Shown here: in pieces, positions 1 to 9,896 of the stretch | Position numbering within the stretch: position 1 is the first letter of the stretch | Layout of the letters: each line of letters begins with the position of its first letter | Notes under the pieces: generated by a model | What the model saw: the letters and a program-made list of their open reading frames with translations, nothing else | Databases searched by the model: none | What the model was told of the DNA's origin: nothing | Assembly: GCF_030068455.1 (NCBI RefSeq) | Contig: NZ_JAQOSQ010000001.1 | Span: 124,001 to 188,000 of the forward strand | Reading direction: 5' to 3' | Source of the DNA: Roseofilum casamattae BLCC-M143 | GTDB taxonomy: Bacteria; Cyanobacteriota; Cyanobacteriia; Cyanobacteriales; Desertifilaceae | Length of the DNA stretch: 64,000 nucleotides | Made by a program: the position numbers and the translations under genes

Positions 1-53
1 TTGCTCGCCGCGCGATCGCTCTCAACAGGGGTAGATTTCTTGTTTTTAGCCAT
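1..53 (-). CDS. N-terminus of an unidentified protein (runs off the window)
   Basis: An ATG at 53 reads leftwards off the window edge for 17 codons without a stop. The visible peptide begins MAKNKKSTPV and is lysine-rich and polar. That is too little to name a family. It would be transcribed divergently from the ABC ATPase gene at 280. The gap of about 225 bases between them is AT-rich and presumably holds both promoters, but no clear -35/-10 pair stands out. Confidence 0.4.
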   Translation of the reverse strand, partial: MAKNKKSTPVESDRAAS

Positions 54-279
54 GAGGTTAATATTGGGTAATTGACAGATTAAAATTCACTGGTTTTTCC
101 ACATTGTGGATAACTCTTGCAATCCCGATTCGAGCATCGAATAAGCATTTTAGGTATTGTACCTCAGAGACAATCGCTTGTTCTTGTTCCCTATTCCCAT
201 TCCGCAAACTCATCCATTTGAGAAAATCTATAGAAAATAAAGTAATCTGAGAACCATCACCCATTGCTTGCCATCGCCT

Positions 280-1908
280 ATGACTGCCCCTCTCTTACAG
301 CTCGATCGCCTCTCCATCGCCTATACTGCTGATGCCGAATGGGCTGCTAAAGAGGTCTCTTTAACCCTGAATGCTGGGGAACGCTTGGGTCTGGTGGGGG
401 AGTCTGGTTGTGGAAAATCGACTCTAGGACGGGCAATTATGCGCCTCTTACCGTCTGGCTCGAAAGTTGAGGGAGATATTTTGCTGGAAGGGAACTCGGT
501 TTTTGCTTTGAGCGAGGAGGAACTGCAACGGTTTCGGGGAGAGCGAGTGGCGTTGATTTTCCAAGATCCCATGACTCGTCTCGATCCGCTGATGACCATT
601 GGCGATCATTGCATCGAAACGCTACAATCTCATCAGCCCCTATCCTATAAAGAGGCAAAAGAGCGGGCGATCGCCGTTTTGGAAACCGTGAGTATTCCGG
701 CATCGCGCTGGTCTCAGTATCCTCACGAGTTTAGTGGCGGAATGCGACAGCGAGTGGCGATCGCATTAGCCTTATTATTAAATCCGAAATTGATTATTGC
801 CGACGAACCGACGACTAGTTTAGACGTAACGGTTTCCGCGCAGATCTTGCAAGAGCTTACACGTCTGTGTTCCGAGCGGGATATGGGATTATTGCTCATT
901 TCCCACGATTTGGCGTTAGTGGGGGAATATTGCTCGGAAATTGCAGTAATGTACCGAGGAGAGTTAATCGAGCGCAATCTCTCTGACGAAGTTTTGTTCA
1001 ATCCGCAAGCCGATTATACCAAATCCTTGTTGGAAGCCGCCCTACACATTCAGGCGATCGAGACGAAAGCCGCGACAACCCAGGCAGAAAGCCAGCCTTT
1101 ATTACAGGTGCAGGACTTAAAACAGCACTACAGCCTTGAAAGTAATTTAATTCAACAGCTATTTTCGCAAAGCAAAACCACGATTAAAGCCGTCGATGGC
1201 GTTAGCTTTGAACTTTATCCTGGAGAAATATTAGGCTTAGTTGGAGAATCCGGCTGCGGAAAAAGTACCCTATCGCGAACCATCCTGCAACTGATTCGTC
1301 CGACTTCCGGTGGCGTAGAATTTCTCGGAAATGCGATCGCTCAACTTCAAGGAAATGCCTTGCGCGAAATCCGCCAACAGATGCAAATGGTCTTCCAAGA
1401 TCCTCACGCCTGTCTCAATCCCCTGATGACCGTGGGTCAAAGCATTGCCGACCCCCTCCTCATTCACCAACTCGAAACCCCGAAGACGGCGAAACAGAGG
1501 GTGCTAGAGATGCTCGAGCGAGTGGGTTTAACCCCCACCGAAACCTACTACGATCGCTATCCGGCAGAGCTGTCTGGAGGACAACAACAACGAGTTGCGA
1601 TCGCGCGCGCGTTAATTACTCGTCCAAAACTAGTTATTTGCGACGAACCCGTCAGTATGCTCGATGCAAGCGTACAAGCGCAAGTATTGCAATTGATGTT
1701 AGACCTGAAACAAGATTTTGAATTAACCTATTTGTTTATTACTCACGACTTGTGGGTGGCGCGATTTTTATGCGATCGCATTGCCGTTATGAATCAAGGA
1801 AAAATCGTCGAACTCAACACCACTCACCAAATCTTTACCCATCCCCAACATCCCTACACCCAAACCTTGCTCTCCGCAGCTCCCTTGCTTGCCAAATCTT
1901 CAAATTGA
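280..1908 (+). CDS. Fused two-domain ABC transporter ATPase, peptide/nickel (DppD-DppF or YejF) type
   Basis: This is a cytoplasmic ATPase expected to energise uptake of oligopeptides or a similar solute. Two complete nucleotide-binding domains lie in tandem. The first has Walker A GESGCGKST near residue 40, signature FSGGMRQR near 152 and Walker B LIIADEP. The second has GESGCGKST near 322, signature LSGGQQQR near 432 and LVICDEP. Each domain ends in the short extension typical of oligopeptide ATPases, where DppD and DppF are usually separate proteins. An in-frame TTG lies 12 bases upstream, but the ATG at 280 gives the usual family N-terminus. No permease or binding-protein gene is adjacent, so the partner subunits must be encoded elsewhere. 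The substrate cannot be told from the sequence. Confidence 0.9.
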   Translation: MTAPLLQLDRLSIAYTADAEWAAKEVSLTLNAGERLGLVGESGCGKSTLGRAIMRLLPSGSKVEGDILLEGNSVFALSEEELQRFRGERVALIFQDPMTRLDPLMTIGDHCIETLQSHQPLSYKEAKERAIAVLETVSIPASRWSQYPHEFSGGMRQRVAIALALLLNPKLIIADEPTTSLDVTVSAQILQELTRLCSERDMGLLLISHDLALVGEYCSEIAVMYRGELIERNLSDEVLFNPQADYTKSLLEAALHIQAIETKAATTQAESQPLLQVQDLKQHYSLESNLIQQLFSQSKTTIKAVDGVSFELYPGEILGLVGESGCGKSTLSRTILQLIRPTSGGVEFLGNAIAQLQGNALREIRQQMQMVFQDPHACLNPLMTVGQSIADPLLIHQLETPKTAKQRVLEMLERVGLTPTETYYDRYPAELSGGQQQRVAIARALITRPKLVICDEPVSMLDASVQAQVLQLMLDLKQDFELTYLFITHDLWVARFLCDRIAVMNQGKIVELNTTHQIFTHPQHPYTQTLLSAAPLLAKSSN

Positions 1909-2060
1909 TATATCGTACTTTTTGATTCACATGTTTTTTTAAACACAACAGTCTTTTTAGCGAAAACTTAGCTACGATTAAGGAAATATTGACTTAAGTT
2001 GCTTATACTAAGAGTGTTGTACTCCTTCCCTAATATAGTAGGACGCGAGGTCATCTCGTT

Positions 2061-2405
2061 ATGTCAGATTCACAAGAGGATACATCCGTTTCCGAACCGA
2101 CATCTTCTGCGGAAACCGCCTCAGACGAACCAGCTCCCAGCTCTTCGCGATGGGCGATCGCATTTCCTCCCGGAATGCTTGCCGGTTTCGGGTTTGCCAT
2201 CGTGTTTCTTCTCTTACAATTTCCCTGGCTAGATAGCCTAGTATGGGGATTAGTTGGAGGCATCTCCAGTTGGTGGATTGAAACCTCTTGGAATACCGGC
2301 GACGACGCCAATTCAAAATTTCGCAGTTTGCCGGCTAATACTGGAATCGATCGCAAATCATTAGCTCGAAATCGCACCCGAGGAGAGCGTTGGGAGAAAC
2401 GTTAG
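2061..2405 (+). CDS. Small membrane protein of unknown function
   Basis: A 114-residue protein. Residues 1-30 are acidic, Ser/Thr-rich and probably disordered. They are followed by a long hydrophobic stretch (about residues 31-75, starting WAIAFPPGMLAGF) that could make two membrane passes. The C-terminal tail is polar and Arg-rich. I do not recognise the family. It reads in the same direction as the YdcF gene 50 bases downstream and could share its transcript. The start ATG is the first in frame after the upstream stop, and no strong Shine-Dalgarno site is visible, as is common in cyanobacteria. Confidence 0.55.
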   Translation: MSDSQEDTSVSEPTSSAETASDEPAPSSSRWAIAFPPGMLAGFGFAIVFLLLQFPWLDSLVWGLVGGISSWWIETSWNTGDDANSKFRSLPANTGIDRKSLARNRTRGERWEKR

Positions 2406-2454
2406 TTATTCGAGAAATAGTAGTTATTAATAATCGCGATCGCTCGCTGGTGAT

Positions 2455-3249
2455 ATGTTTCTATTCCTCTCAAAATTTTTACCTCTATTTCTCTATCCGA
2501 TGGGATTAAGTTGCCTGTTAATGGCCATCTCCCTCGTCTTGCTGTGGAAACGGCCAAAGCGAGCAGCAATTACTATTTCTTTAGCATTACTTGTTTTATT
2601 GTTAGGGGGAAATGGTTGGATTAATCGCGCCCTGATTCAGTCCCTAGAACTGCGCCATATACCTCCAGAGAACTACCCTAATGTGGAAGCCATTGTGGTT
2701 CTTGGAGGAGGAATTAAAGCGCAAATTTATCCGCGACCTTGGGTTGATGTTTCCGAAGCCGGCGATCGCATTTTACACGGCTCCCAGTTGTTTTTACAAG
2801 GAAAAGCCCCCCTATTAGTCTTGAGTGGCGGGCGTATTGACTGGAAAAATGGCGGCCCTCCAGAATCCCAAGATATGGCGCAAATTGCCGTAGCATTAGG
2901 AGTTCCGCCCGCAGCCATCTTGCAAGATCCCAGCTCTCTCAATACCCATCAAAATGCCGTAAACGTGCGTCAGATTCTCAACGGACGCGGACTAAATAAA
3001 GTATTATTAGTTACTTCTGCCATGCATATGCCGCGATCGCTCCTCGTCTTTCAAAAGCAAGGCATTGAAGCCATTCCCGCCCCCACCGACTTTTTAAGTC
3101 CTCCCGGCCGTAATAGCAGTCCAGCAGCAACCACCTGGGAATCTGCTCTACTGAGTCTGATACCCGACAGCCATCGCCTGCGAGATACTACGAATGCCCT
3201 GAAAGAATATTTAGGCATGTTTGTCTACGGTCTCAAAGGTTGGATTTAA
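2455..3249 (+). CDS. YdcF/ElyC/SanA-family (DUF218) membrane protein
   Basis: A 264-residue protein with two N-terminal membrane segments (about residues 5-28 and 35-55) followed by a DUF218 domain. The domain core is visible: VVLGGG near residue 83, the LVLSGG strand near 122, the acidic helix ESQDMA, and TSAMHMPRS near 193, which is the conserved polar motif of the family. E. coli ElyC and SanA relatives act in envelope or peptidoglycan maintenance, so a periplasmic envelope role is likely here, but the reaction is not known. It ends 37 bases before the SDR gene at 3287 and the two are probably co-transcribed. Confidence 0.82.
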   Translation: MFLFLSKFLPLFLYPMGLSCLLMAISLVLLWKRPKRAAITISLALLVLLLGGNGWINRALIQSLELRHIPPENYPNVEAIVVLGGGIKAQIYPRPWVDVSEAGDRILHGSQLFLQGKAPLLVLSGGRIDWKNGGPPESQDMAQIAVALGVPPAAILQDPSSLNTHQNAVNVRQILNGRGLNKVLLVTSAMHMPRSLLVFQKQGIEAIPAPTDFLSPPGRNSSPAATTWESALLSLIPDSHRLRDTTNALKEYLGMFVYGLKGWI

Positions 3250-3286
3250 TTCACTCAATCTGCCCGCTACATTTTCCCACACCATC

Positions 3287-4036
3287 ATGGATCTCAATCA
3301 AAAAGTTGCCCTAGTCACCGGTGGCGGCGTTCGACTCGGACGCGCTCTGGTTTTAGCATTAGCCAAAGCCGGATGCGATGTTTTTATTCATTACGGTCAG
3401 TCCAAAGATGCAGCGAACGAAGTCAAACAAATTGCTGAATCTTTCGGAGTTCGAGCAGTTACCTATTCTGCCGATCTCGCCGATGCAACTGCCACAGATA
3501 CAATTATTCCCCAGGCAATTGAATCTTTAGGTAAAGTCGATATTTTAATTAACAGCGCCTCTATTTTTCTCCCCGAACAAGATTCATTTCTAAAAACCAA
3601 TATAGATCTCTGGAATCGTTTCTTCAACATTAATCTGCGCGCTCAATTTCAGCTATCGCAAGCCTTTGCCCATTATCTACTCCCTGAAGGCAAAGGCAAA
3701 ATTATTAATCTGAATGACAGTCGCATTACTTATCCTCAAACTGACAACTTTACTTACCGCTTAACCAAACGGGGTTTGTGGGAGATGACCGAAATAATGG
3801 CTTTAGAACTCGCTCCAAATATTACAGTCAATGCTCTCGCATTAGGCACTATTCTCGAACCTCCAGGTACGCCTAACCCAGACAAGTTTCTCCAAGAGTT
3901 TGCTCGGGAGAACATCCCTCTACAAATTCCGGCAAGTCTCAAAGTCGTTACGGATAGTGCCCTATTTTTACTCCAACATGATTTCTTAACCGGAACGACG
4001 CTAACGGTTGATGGCGGTCAATATATCTACGACTAA
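3287..4036 (+). CDS. Short-chain dehydrogenase resembling pteridine reductase (FolM/PTR1 type)
   Basis: A 249-residue Rossmann-fold NAD(P)H oxidoreductase. The cofactor loop TGGGVRLGRA lies near residue 10, NSAS in the middle of the fold, and VDGGQ at the C-terminus. The active site is unusual for a generic SDR: Asp144 (motif NDSR), Tyr157 and Lys161. The 13-residue Asp-to-Tyr spacing and YxxxK match pteridine reductases (Asp181-Tyr194-Lys198 in Leishmania PTR1), with Asp replacing the usual catalytic Ser. Reduction of dihydrobiopterin, dihydromonapterin or dihydrofolate is therefore the best inference. An ATG 66 bases upstream would overlap the YdcF gene and adds 22 residues with no family character, so I chose 3287. 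Confidence 0.8.
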   Translation: MDLNQKVALVTGGGVRLGRALVLALAKAGCDVFIHYGQSKDAANEVKQIAESFGVRAVTYSADLADATATDTIIPQAIESLGKVDILINSASIFLPEQDSFLKTNIDLWNRFFNINLRAQFQLSQAFAHYLLPEGKGKIINLNDSRITYPQTDNFTYRLTKRGLWEMTEIMALELAPNITVNALALGTILEPPGTPNPDKFLQEFARENIPLQIPASLKVVTDSALFLLQHDFLTGTTLTVDGGQYIYD

Positions 4037-4071
4037 TATCAATTAACACTTATTTAAATAACAATGAGACA

Positions 4072-5769
4072 TTATCTTTCAGAAGAACGCTTCAGATCGA
4101 ACGGAATATCAATTATAAATCTGGTTCCTTCAGCAGCAGAGGATTGGCAGTGAAAGGTACCGTCATGCTTTTCGGTGATGATTTTGTAACTGATGGACAT
4201 CCCCAGACCTGTCCCCTTACCAATAGGCTTTGTGGTAAAGAACGGATCGAAAATTTGCTGGCGAATTGTTTCTGGAATCCCCGGCCCGTTATCCTCAATA
4301 CAAATCATCACTCGATCGCTCCCAACCCGCTGAGTTTGAATTTTGATGGTACTAGGATTTTGGTCGATCGCTTCTAAAGACCGATCGCGATCGCGTTCTT
4401 CTAAAGCATCTAAAGCGTTAGCCAAAATATTCATAAATACCTGATTCAATTGCCCTGGAAAACAGTTCACCAGAGGCAAGTCACCGTAGTCTTTTTCAAT
4501 TTGAATCCTCGGCCGTTCGGAAGTCGCTTTGATTCGGTGCTCTAAAAGCAAAAACGTGCTATCAAGGCCTTCATGAATATCTGCTTCCTTGTACTCCGAC
4601 TCATCCAAGCGCGAGAAGTTTTTGAGGGAACTCACAATCTGGCGAATGCGTTTTGTCCCGACTGTCATTGAGGTTAGAATTTTGAGAGAGTCCTGCTTTA
4701 AAAAATCCAGATCGATGTCCTCAATTTTCTCTTCAATCTCAACGGATGTAGTGGGATAAGTCGCTTGATAAAGCTGAATTAGATCGAGCAAATTTTGAGT
4801 GTTCTCAGCCAGTGGAGGAATGTTGCCGTGAATAAAGTTCACTGGGTTATTAATCTCGTGGGCGACACCTGCAACCAATTGCCCAAGAGAGGACATTTTC
4901 TCACTTTGGATGAGTTCGAGTGTTTGGCGATCGACCCTTGATTGCAATTGTTCTTGCTGAGCAACTAATGCCATAGAGCGAGACTCAATCTCTTCGGCCA
5001 TATACTCAAACGATCGGATGAGACGGTCAATTTCCTCGATTTCTGAATGCTTGGGAAATTCAGCTTTTTCCCCTTCACCAATTCTGAGTGCGAGTTTAGC
5101 TAGATCGGTAAGGGGTATAACCACCTTGGTATTGATTCCAATAAAACCAAGCACAAGCACAACAATAACAATGATGAATGCAGAAACATACCAAATCTGC
5201 GCCGTAAACGTTGTCGTTTTAAATCGCTCCTGTCGCTCCTGTAGAAGACGCAACTCTTCCTCGGTGAAGTCGTAAAGGATAGGGCGCATATCATCCATCA
5301 GTTGCTTTCCCTCGTCAGTTTTGACGAGGGCTAGAGCTAGATCTTTCTTTCCGCTTGTTGTCAGGTCAATCGTCTCCTGCAACTCCGCAAACTTCTGTTG
5401 CATCAATCCCTGGATTGTTTCTAATCGCTGCTGTTGAGCATCGTTGTCACGGGTCAGAAATTTAAGCCGGTTTAATTTTTCCGTTGCTCCTCGCCTGCCC
5501 GTGTAGTAAGGCTCCAAATATGTCGGCGAATCCGTCAGCAGAAATCCTCGCTGCCCAGTTTCTGCGTCCACTAACTGCTTCTCAAAATTGGCAGTGGTAG
5601 CGATTACCTCATGGGTGTGCGTCACCCAATAGTTATCTTCTGAAGCCTGTTTTTCCCCGGCGACGAACACCACTAAACCGATGGCACTAATCAGCGTCAT
5701 CGTCAGGAAAAATATTCTATAGATATTTGTAATTGTTTTTTTTGTTCTTATTTGGCGCATTCCGAGCAA
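4072..5769 (-). CDS. Membrane sensor histidine kinase, CHASE3-HAMP-HisKA-HATPase
   Basis: A 565-residue two-component sensor. The order is TM1 (about residues 17-39), an extracytoplasmic helical CHASE3 domain (motifs [10 protein letters not shown] and [12 protein letters not shown]), TM2 (about 188-210), a HAMP linker, a coiled coil, the H-box GVAHEINNP with phosphoacceptor His near 304, then the ATPase with N-box [10 protein letters not shown]1 DNGPGIP and G2 [14 protein letters not shown]3 kinases of this layout are frequent in cyanobacteria. The ligand is unknown. No response-regulator gene is adjacent, so it is an orphan in this window. It converges with the SDR gene at 4036. Confidence 0.92.
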   Translation of the reverse strand: MLGMRQIRTKKTITNIYRIFFLTMTLISAIGLVVFVAGEKQASEDNYWVTHTHEVIATTANFEKQLVDAETGQRGFLLTDSPTYLEPYYTGRRGATEKLNRLKFLTRDNDAQQQRLETIQGLMQQKFAELQETIDLTTSGKKDLALALVKTDEGKQLMDDMRPILYDFTEEELRLLQERQERFKTTTFTAQIWYVSAFIIVIVVLVLGFIGINTKVVIPLTDLAKLALRIGEGEKAEFPKHSEIEEIDRLIRSFEYMAEEIESRSMALVAQQEQLQSRVDRQTLELIQSEKMSSLGQLVAGVAHEINNPVNFIHGNIPPLAENTQNLLDLIQLYQATYPTTSVEIEEKIEDIDLDFLKQDSLKILTSMTVGTKRIRQIVSSLKNFSRLDESEYKEADIHEGLDSTFLLLEHRIKATSERPRIQIEKDYGDLPLVNCFPGQLNQVFMNILANALDALEERDRDRSLEAIDQNPSTIKIQTQRVGSDRVMICIEDNGPGIPETIRQQIFDPFFTTKPIGKGTGLGMSISYKIITEKHDGTFHCQSSAAEGTRFIIDIPFDLKRSSER

Positions 5770-5930
5770 AATTTTATTGGTATAGGATACGAGGGTGCGA
5801 TAGGCACAATTTCTTCAAACCATTTCAAGAGTTCTTAAAGCATAACCTTGCAATAATACAGAAACAAAACTGGCGATCGCCAACATCGGTTATACTACAC
5901 ACCGACATGATACGCCGATCGCGCAGGGGT

Positions 5931-5990
5931 TAGGGCGGGTTCACAAAGGTTATTGGTAGGAAATGGGGGATATAGGAGAACCCGCCCCTA
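5931..5990. repeat. Cyanobacterial dispersed inverted-repeat element at the 3' end of ileS
   Basis: Arms TAGGGCGGGTTC (5931-5942) and GAACCCGCCCCTA (5978-5990) are complementary apart from one extra C, and flank a 35-base AT-rich centre. It ends five bases from the ileS stop codon, so the folded RNA could serve as its 3' end or terminator. I know this GGGCGGGTTC-type repeat as a widespread non-coding element of cyanobacterial genomes. Only this one copy was seen in the window. Confidence 0.7.
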
Positions 5991-5994
5991 CAGT

Positions 5995-8900
5995 TTAGAA
6001 CTCGCCATCTAGCGCAGAAACGCAACGCTCGCAGAGAGTGGGATGGTTGCTACTGGTGCCGACGTGGGTGGAATAATTCCAACAGCGATCGCATTTTTCT
6101 CCATCCGCAGCCACCACAGCAACTCCTAAGCCATCGGAACTGCTGCTGTACTCGATGCCTTCCAGCGCTTTCGGGCTATCCACCAGTTCCACCTGCGAGG
6201 TAATCAACAGATAGCGCAACTCATCGACTCCATTACCCACACCCCCTGTTGCTGGTGGTGCAGATACGGGTTTCGAGGGAGCTGGAGCGCTTTCTACAGA
6301 AGGCTCGGCCGTCTCTGAAGCAAGAACTGTATCCTCGCCAATAAACTCGCAGAACCAAGTATTAGCTTGCTTAAGTACCACAGAACGCTCGGCAGCGGGA
6401 ACCAGTCGTTTTGCGACAAACCATGCTGCATAGCCAACTCCGACTAATTCGAGCAACAGGGAAAGTATGGGAAGTCTGAGCATGGACTGGGATGTTGTCC
6501 AAGCAACGTTTAATGTCACCGCTCCACCGAGAAGCGTTGATAGAGTCAAGAACGCGCGCGGATAGTCTTTCACCAAAACTTGTCCCCGTTGCAACCATTG
6601 CTGCGGGACGGCTAATAACTCGGCAAACGATCCGGGAGTTGCCGGAGAGGACTCTGACTTGGGAGCAGAGGGAGCGTTCCCTTCAACCTCTTCAACCTTT
6701 CTCTCTTCCATTTCCGGTTTCTCGCTCTTCAAGGCAACCGAAAGAGCGGGATTAAACTGTTCTAAGATATCGCGAGTCTCGCGATCGCCAACATAAAGCA
6801 AGACTTTCGCTTCCAAAGCAGAACCGATCGCTTTTGCCGTTCTCGCCGATTCTAAGACCTTATTCACCTCCGTGCGAATTTGGCGCAGTTTCGTCCATTT
6901 TTCTGCCAGGGGAGGATTATGCCAATAGGGTTCTGTGGTAATCCATCCCGCTTGGAATACGGACTCGTGAGGAGTATCGTAGGGAAGGTTTTGCCAGATA
7001 TCTTCCGCCATATGGGAGAGGACGGGTGCGATCGCGCGAGCCAAGTTTTCTACGGCAATACTCAGCACTGTCTGGCAACTGCGCCGCCGTTTGCCGTTCT
7101 CGCTACTGATATACAACCGATCTTTGGCAATATCTAAATAGAAATTGGATAAGTCCACCACGCAGAAATTTTGCACCGTTTGGAAGAAGCGGAAAAACTG
7201 ATAATTCTCAAAGGCATCCGTAATTTCAGCAAACACCTCGCCCATGCGATGCAACATGTATCGGTCTAACTCGGGCAACTCTTCGTAAGGAATGCGATCG
7301 CGATCGGGCACAAAATCATACAAATTCCCCAGTAAGAACCGAGAAGTATTGCGAATCTTCCGATAGACATCCGATAACTGTCTGAGAATTGTCTTTCCAA
7401 TGGGTACGTCCGAAGAATAATCCACCGACGAAACCCATAACCTGAGCACGTCAGCGCCATAAGCCGGATCTTGCTTCTTATTGTTACCGCCATTAATAAT
7501 ATCGCGCGGATCGACCACATTACCCAGAGACTTACTCATTTTCCGTCCTTGCTCGTCCAAAGCAAACCCATGAGTCAGTACGGTTTTATACGGCGCAACT
7601 CCATTAGTTGCCACGCTCGTCAGCAAGCTGGACTGGAACCATCCCCGATGCTGATCGGAACCTTCCAAATACAGGTCTACTGGATACTTCAGCTCTTCCC
7701 GCGCGTTAGCCACTCCCGACCAAGACGACCCCGAGTCAAACCAGACATCCATGGTATCCTGACCCTTGCGATAGGTTTTGCCATTATTCCGATAAGACTC
7801 CGGCAGCAACTCCTCTACGGGCATCGTCCACCAAGCATCCGAACCATGCTCGGCAATAATTCCTTTTACGTGGGCGATGGTTTCTTCCGTCAGCAACGGC
7901 TCGCGAGTTTCCTCATCATAGAATACCGGAATGGGCACGCCCCAACTCCGCTGACGAGAAATGCACCAGTCCGAGCGCTCCGAAACCATAGCCGAGATCC
8001 GGTTTTCTCCCGTTCCTGGAATCCACTCTACCTCTGCGATCGCTGCCATGGCTTCGTCGCGGAACTTATCCACCGACGCAAACCACTGTTCCGTCGCTCG
8101 GAAAATCGTCGGTTTCTTCGTCCGCCAATCATAAGGATATTTGTGTGTATACGGTTCTTGTTTTAACAACGAACCCGCTTCCGTCAGTGCCTCAATAATT
8201 GCCGGATTCGCATCTTTGAGCACGTTCAATCCTTCAAATCGTCCGGCAAGCTTGGTAAAACAACCTGCTTCATTTACCGGTGATAATACGGGCAACCCAT
8301 AGCGCTGTCCGACAATAAAATCTTCTTGTCCGTGACCGGGAGCCGTATGTACCAAACCGGTTCCCGACTCCGTCGTCACGTAATCCCCACCAATGACAAT
8401 CGGACTTTCGCGGTTAAATAAAGGATGCTTGTACGTGCAGTGTTCTAAATCCCGTCCCTTAATCTTCGCCTTCAACGTCAATGTCGTGTTCCATACATCA
8501 TTCAGGCGCGCGATCGCCTCTTCTGCCACCAACAAATATTTCGGCAGCACTCCTTTGGGACTACTACTCTCAGCGCGATCGGAACCTCCAGCAAATCCTT
8601 TGCTTGCCTTCTTCTTCGCTGTCTTTTTCCGTCCCGTATCTACCACCGCATAGGTCAAATCCGGATTAACCGCAACGGCAAGGTTCGCCGGAATTGTCCA
8701 AGGAGTTGTCGTCCAAATTGCTACCCCCAAATCGGCCCGATACTCTCCCAGAGCTGGAAACGCCTCATCGTTAATGTGCGCTATGCGAAACGCCGCATAA
8801 ATACTATCCGAAGTATGACCTTCCGGATACTCCAATTCCGCTTCTGCCAAAGCCGTGCGCGAACTCGGACTCCAGTGTACGGCCTTCAGTCCTCGGTAAA

Positions 8901-9441
8901 TATACCCCTTCAGCGCCATTTGGCCGAACACTTCAATTTGCGCCGCTTCGTATTCCGGCTCGAGAGTCATATACGGCCGGTCCCAATCCCCCCAAATTCC
9001 GTAGCGCTTAAATCCCTCTCGCTGTTCCTCAACTGTCTGCTGCGCAAACTCGGCCGCCTTTTGCCGCAACGTAATCGGAGTCAGCTTTTTCCGCTCCTCA
9101 GACTTCATCGCTTGCAACACTTTCAACTCAATTGGCAACCCATGACAGTCCCAACCCGGCACGTAACGAACCTTGTGCCCTTGCAGTAATTTATACTTAT
9201 TAATAATATCTTTCAGAATTTTGTTTAAAGCATGACCCATATGCAGCGAACCATTGGCATAAGGCGGCCCGTCGTGCAGGACGAAAAGCTCTCCCGGATT
9301 CTCTTGCGAGAGTTTTTCGTAGATTTGGCGATCGCGCCAAAAGGCTTGCAGTTCCGGTTCTTTCTGCGTCGAGTTTGCCCGCATCTCAAAGCTGGTTTTG
9401 GGCAAATTTACGGTGGTTTTATAGTCTTGTTCTGCTGTCAC
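5995..9441 (-). CDS. ileS: Isoleucyl-tRNA synthetase with an inserted CAAD membrane-anchor domain
   Basis: A class I synthetase charging tRNA-Ile. The HIGH motif (HMGH) is near residue 67, KMSKS near 635, and the C-terminal zinc motif CDRC...CERC near 1118-1137. It has 1148 residues against about 950 usually. The excess is mostly an insertion at about residues 905-1080: a Pro/Ser/Glu-rich linker, then a block of about 90 residues ([16 protein letters not shown] onward) with two hydrophobic helices, then a second Pro/Ala linker before the zinc domain. This is the layout of CAAD, the cyanobacterial aminoacyl-tRNA-synthetase appended domain that anchors such enzymes to thylakoids. A separate Lys/Ser-rich insertion (about 267-298) sits in the editing region. 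Confidence 0.97.
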   Translation of the reverse strand: MTAEQDYKTTVNLPKTSFEMRANSTQKEPELQAFWRDRQIYEKLSQENPGELFVLHDGPPYANGSLHMGHALNKILKDIINKYKLLQGHKVRYVPGWDCHGLPIELKVLQAMKSEERKKLTPITLRQKAAEFAQQTVEEQREGFKRYGIWGDWDRPYMTLEPEYEAAQIEVFGQMALKGYIYRGLKAVHWSPSSRTALAEAELEYPEGHTSDSIYAAFRIAHINDEAFPALGEYRADLGVAIWTTTPWTIPANLAVAVNPDLTYAVVDTGRKKTAKKKASKGFAGGSDRAESSSPKGVLPKYLLVAEEAIARLNDVWNTTLTLKAKIKGRDLEHCTYKHPLFNRESPIVIGGDYVTTESGTGLVHTAPGHGQEDFIVGQRYGLPVLSPVNEAGCFTKLAGRFEGLNVLKDANPAIIEALTEAGSLLKQEPYTHKYPYDWRTKKPTIFRATEQWFASVDKFRDEAMAAIAEVEWIPGTGENRISAMVSERSDWCISRQRSWGVPIPVFYDEETREPLLTEETIAHVKGIIAEHGSDAWWTMPVEELLPESYRNNGKTYRKGQDTMDVWFDSGSSWSGVANAREELKYPVDLYLEGSDQHRGWFQSSLLTSVATNGVAPYKTVLTHGFALDEQGRKMSKSLGNVVDPRDIINGGNNKKQDPAYGADVLRLWVSSVDYSSDVPIGKTILRQLSDVYRKIRNTSRFLLGNLYDFVPDRDRIPYEELPELDRYMLHRMGEVFAEITDAFENYQFFRFFQTVQNFCVVDLSNFYLDIAKDRLYISSENGKRRRSCQTVLSIAVENLARAIAPVLSHMAEDIWQNLPYDTPHESVFQAGWITTEPYWHNPPLAEKWTKLRQIRTEVNKVLESARTAKAIGSALEAKVLLYVGDRETRDILEQFNPALSVALKSEKPEMEERKVEEVEGNAPSAPKSESSPATPGSFAELLAVPQQWLQRGQVLVKDYPRAFLTLSTLLGGAVTLNVAWTTSQSMLRLPILSLLLELVGVGYAAWFVAKRLVPAAERSVVLKQANTWFCEFIGEDTVLASETAEPSVESAPAPSKPVSAPPATGGVGNGVDELRYLLITSQVELVDSPKALEGIEYSSSSDGLGVAVVAADGEKCDRCWNYSTHVGTSSNHPTLCERCVSALDGEF

Positions 9442-9600
9442 GGTGCTAGGGAAAAGGCTAGGGTGGGAGCTATGTAGCCTGATTGTAACAAGAAATGGAC
9501 GATCGCCGATCGTCAGTAAATGGTTGGGGTTTTGGCTTGACTCGCTGCAATGGATGAAAGGGCGATCGCCATCCGAGCTGATAGACTGAGAAAGATAAGT

Positions 9601-9835
9601 CCTGAGGGGGCGACAAGAGTCTCATAAGCCTTGATGGATAAGGGTTTTAACCGCGATCGCTTCATGAAGATGCAGCCGACGATCGCGATCGAGATTGACA
9701 AGGTTGACGAAGAAATGGGGTTTTCCAACTATGCGATCGCTTCTTTGCGATCTACAGACTGTCAATCTTTGCTAAGCTAATCTAGCTCAAAAGCAACATT
9801 CATAAGGCTTTCAGCATCCTTGTCGCCCCCTCAGG
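9601..9835. mobile_element. MITE with 17-bp perfect terminal inverted repeats (copy 1, complete)
   Basis: A 235-base non-coding element bounded by CCTGAGGGGGCGACAAG at 9601-9617 and its exact complement at 9819-9835. The interior has several GCGATCGC octamers and no credible ORF. A second copy (52390-52598) shares nearly the whole left and central part, and a third locus (49910-49942) retains only the right end. It fills the space between ileS and rnc, where nothing else is seen from 9442 to 9896. No obvious target-site duplication flanks it (AAGT left, AAAT right). The mobilising transposase is not in the window. Confidence 0.8.
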
Positions 9836-9896
9836 AAATCGATACCAGTCTTAAAGGCAAAACACTATCTTAGGTAAGCACATAATCGATATCGCT

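Noticed and set aside
58-264. A 68-codon minus-strand frame just upstream of the partial gene at the left edge
   Set aside because: It would start only 15 bases from the divergent ABC ATPase ATG, has no ribosome site and no recognisable family. It is more likely the promoter region of the two divergent genes.
7471-8166. A 231-codon frame antisense to ileS
   Set aside because: It lies wholly within the well-conserved ileS coding region and has no protein-family character; it is a by-product of ileS codon use.
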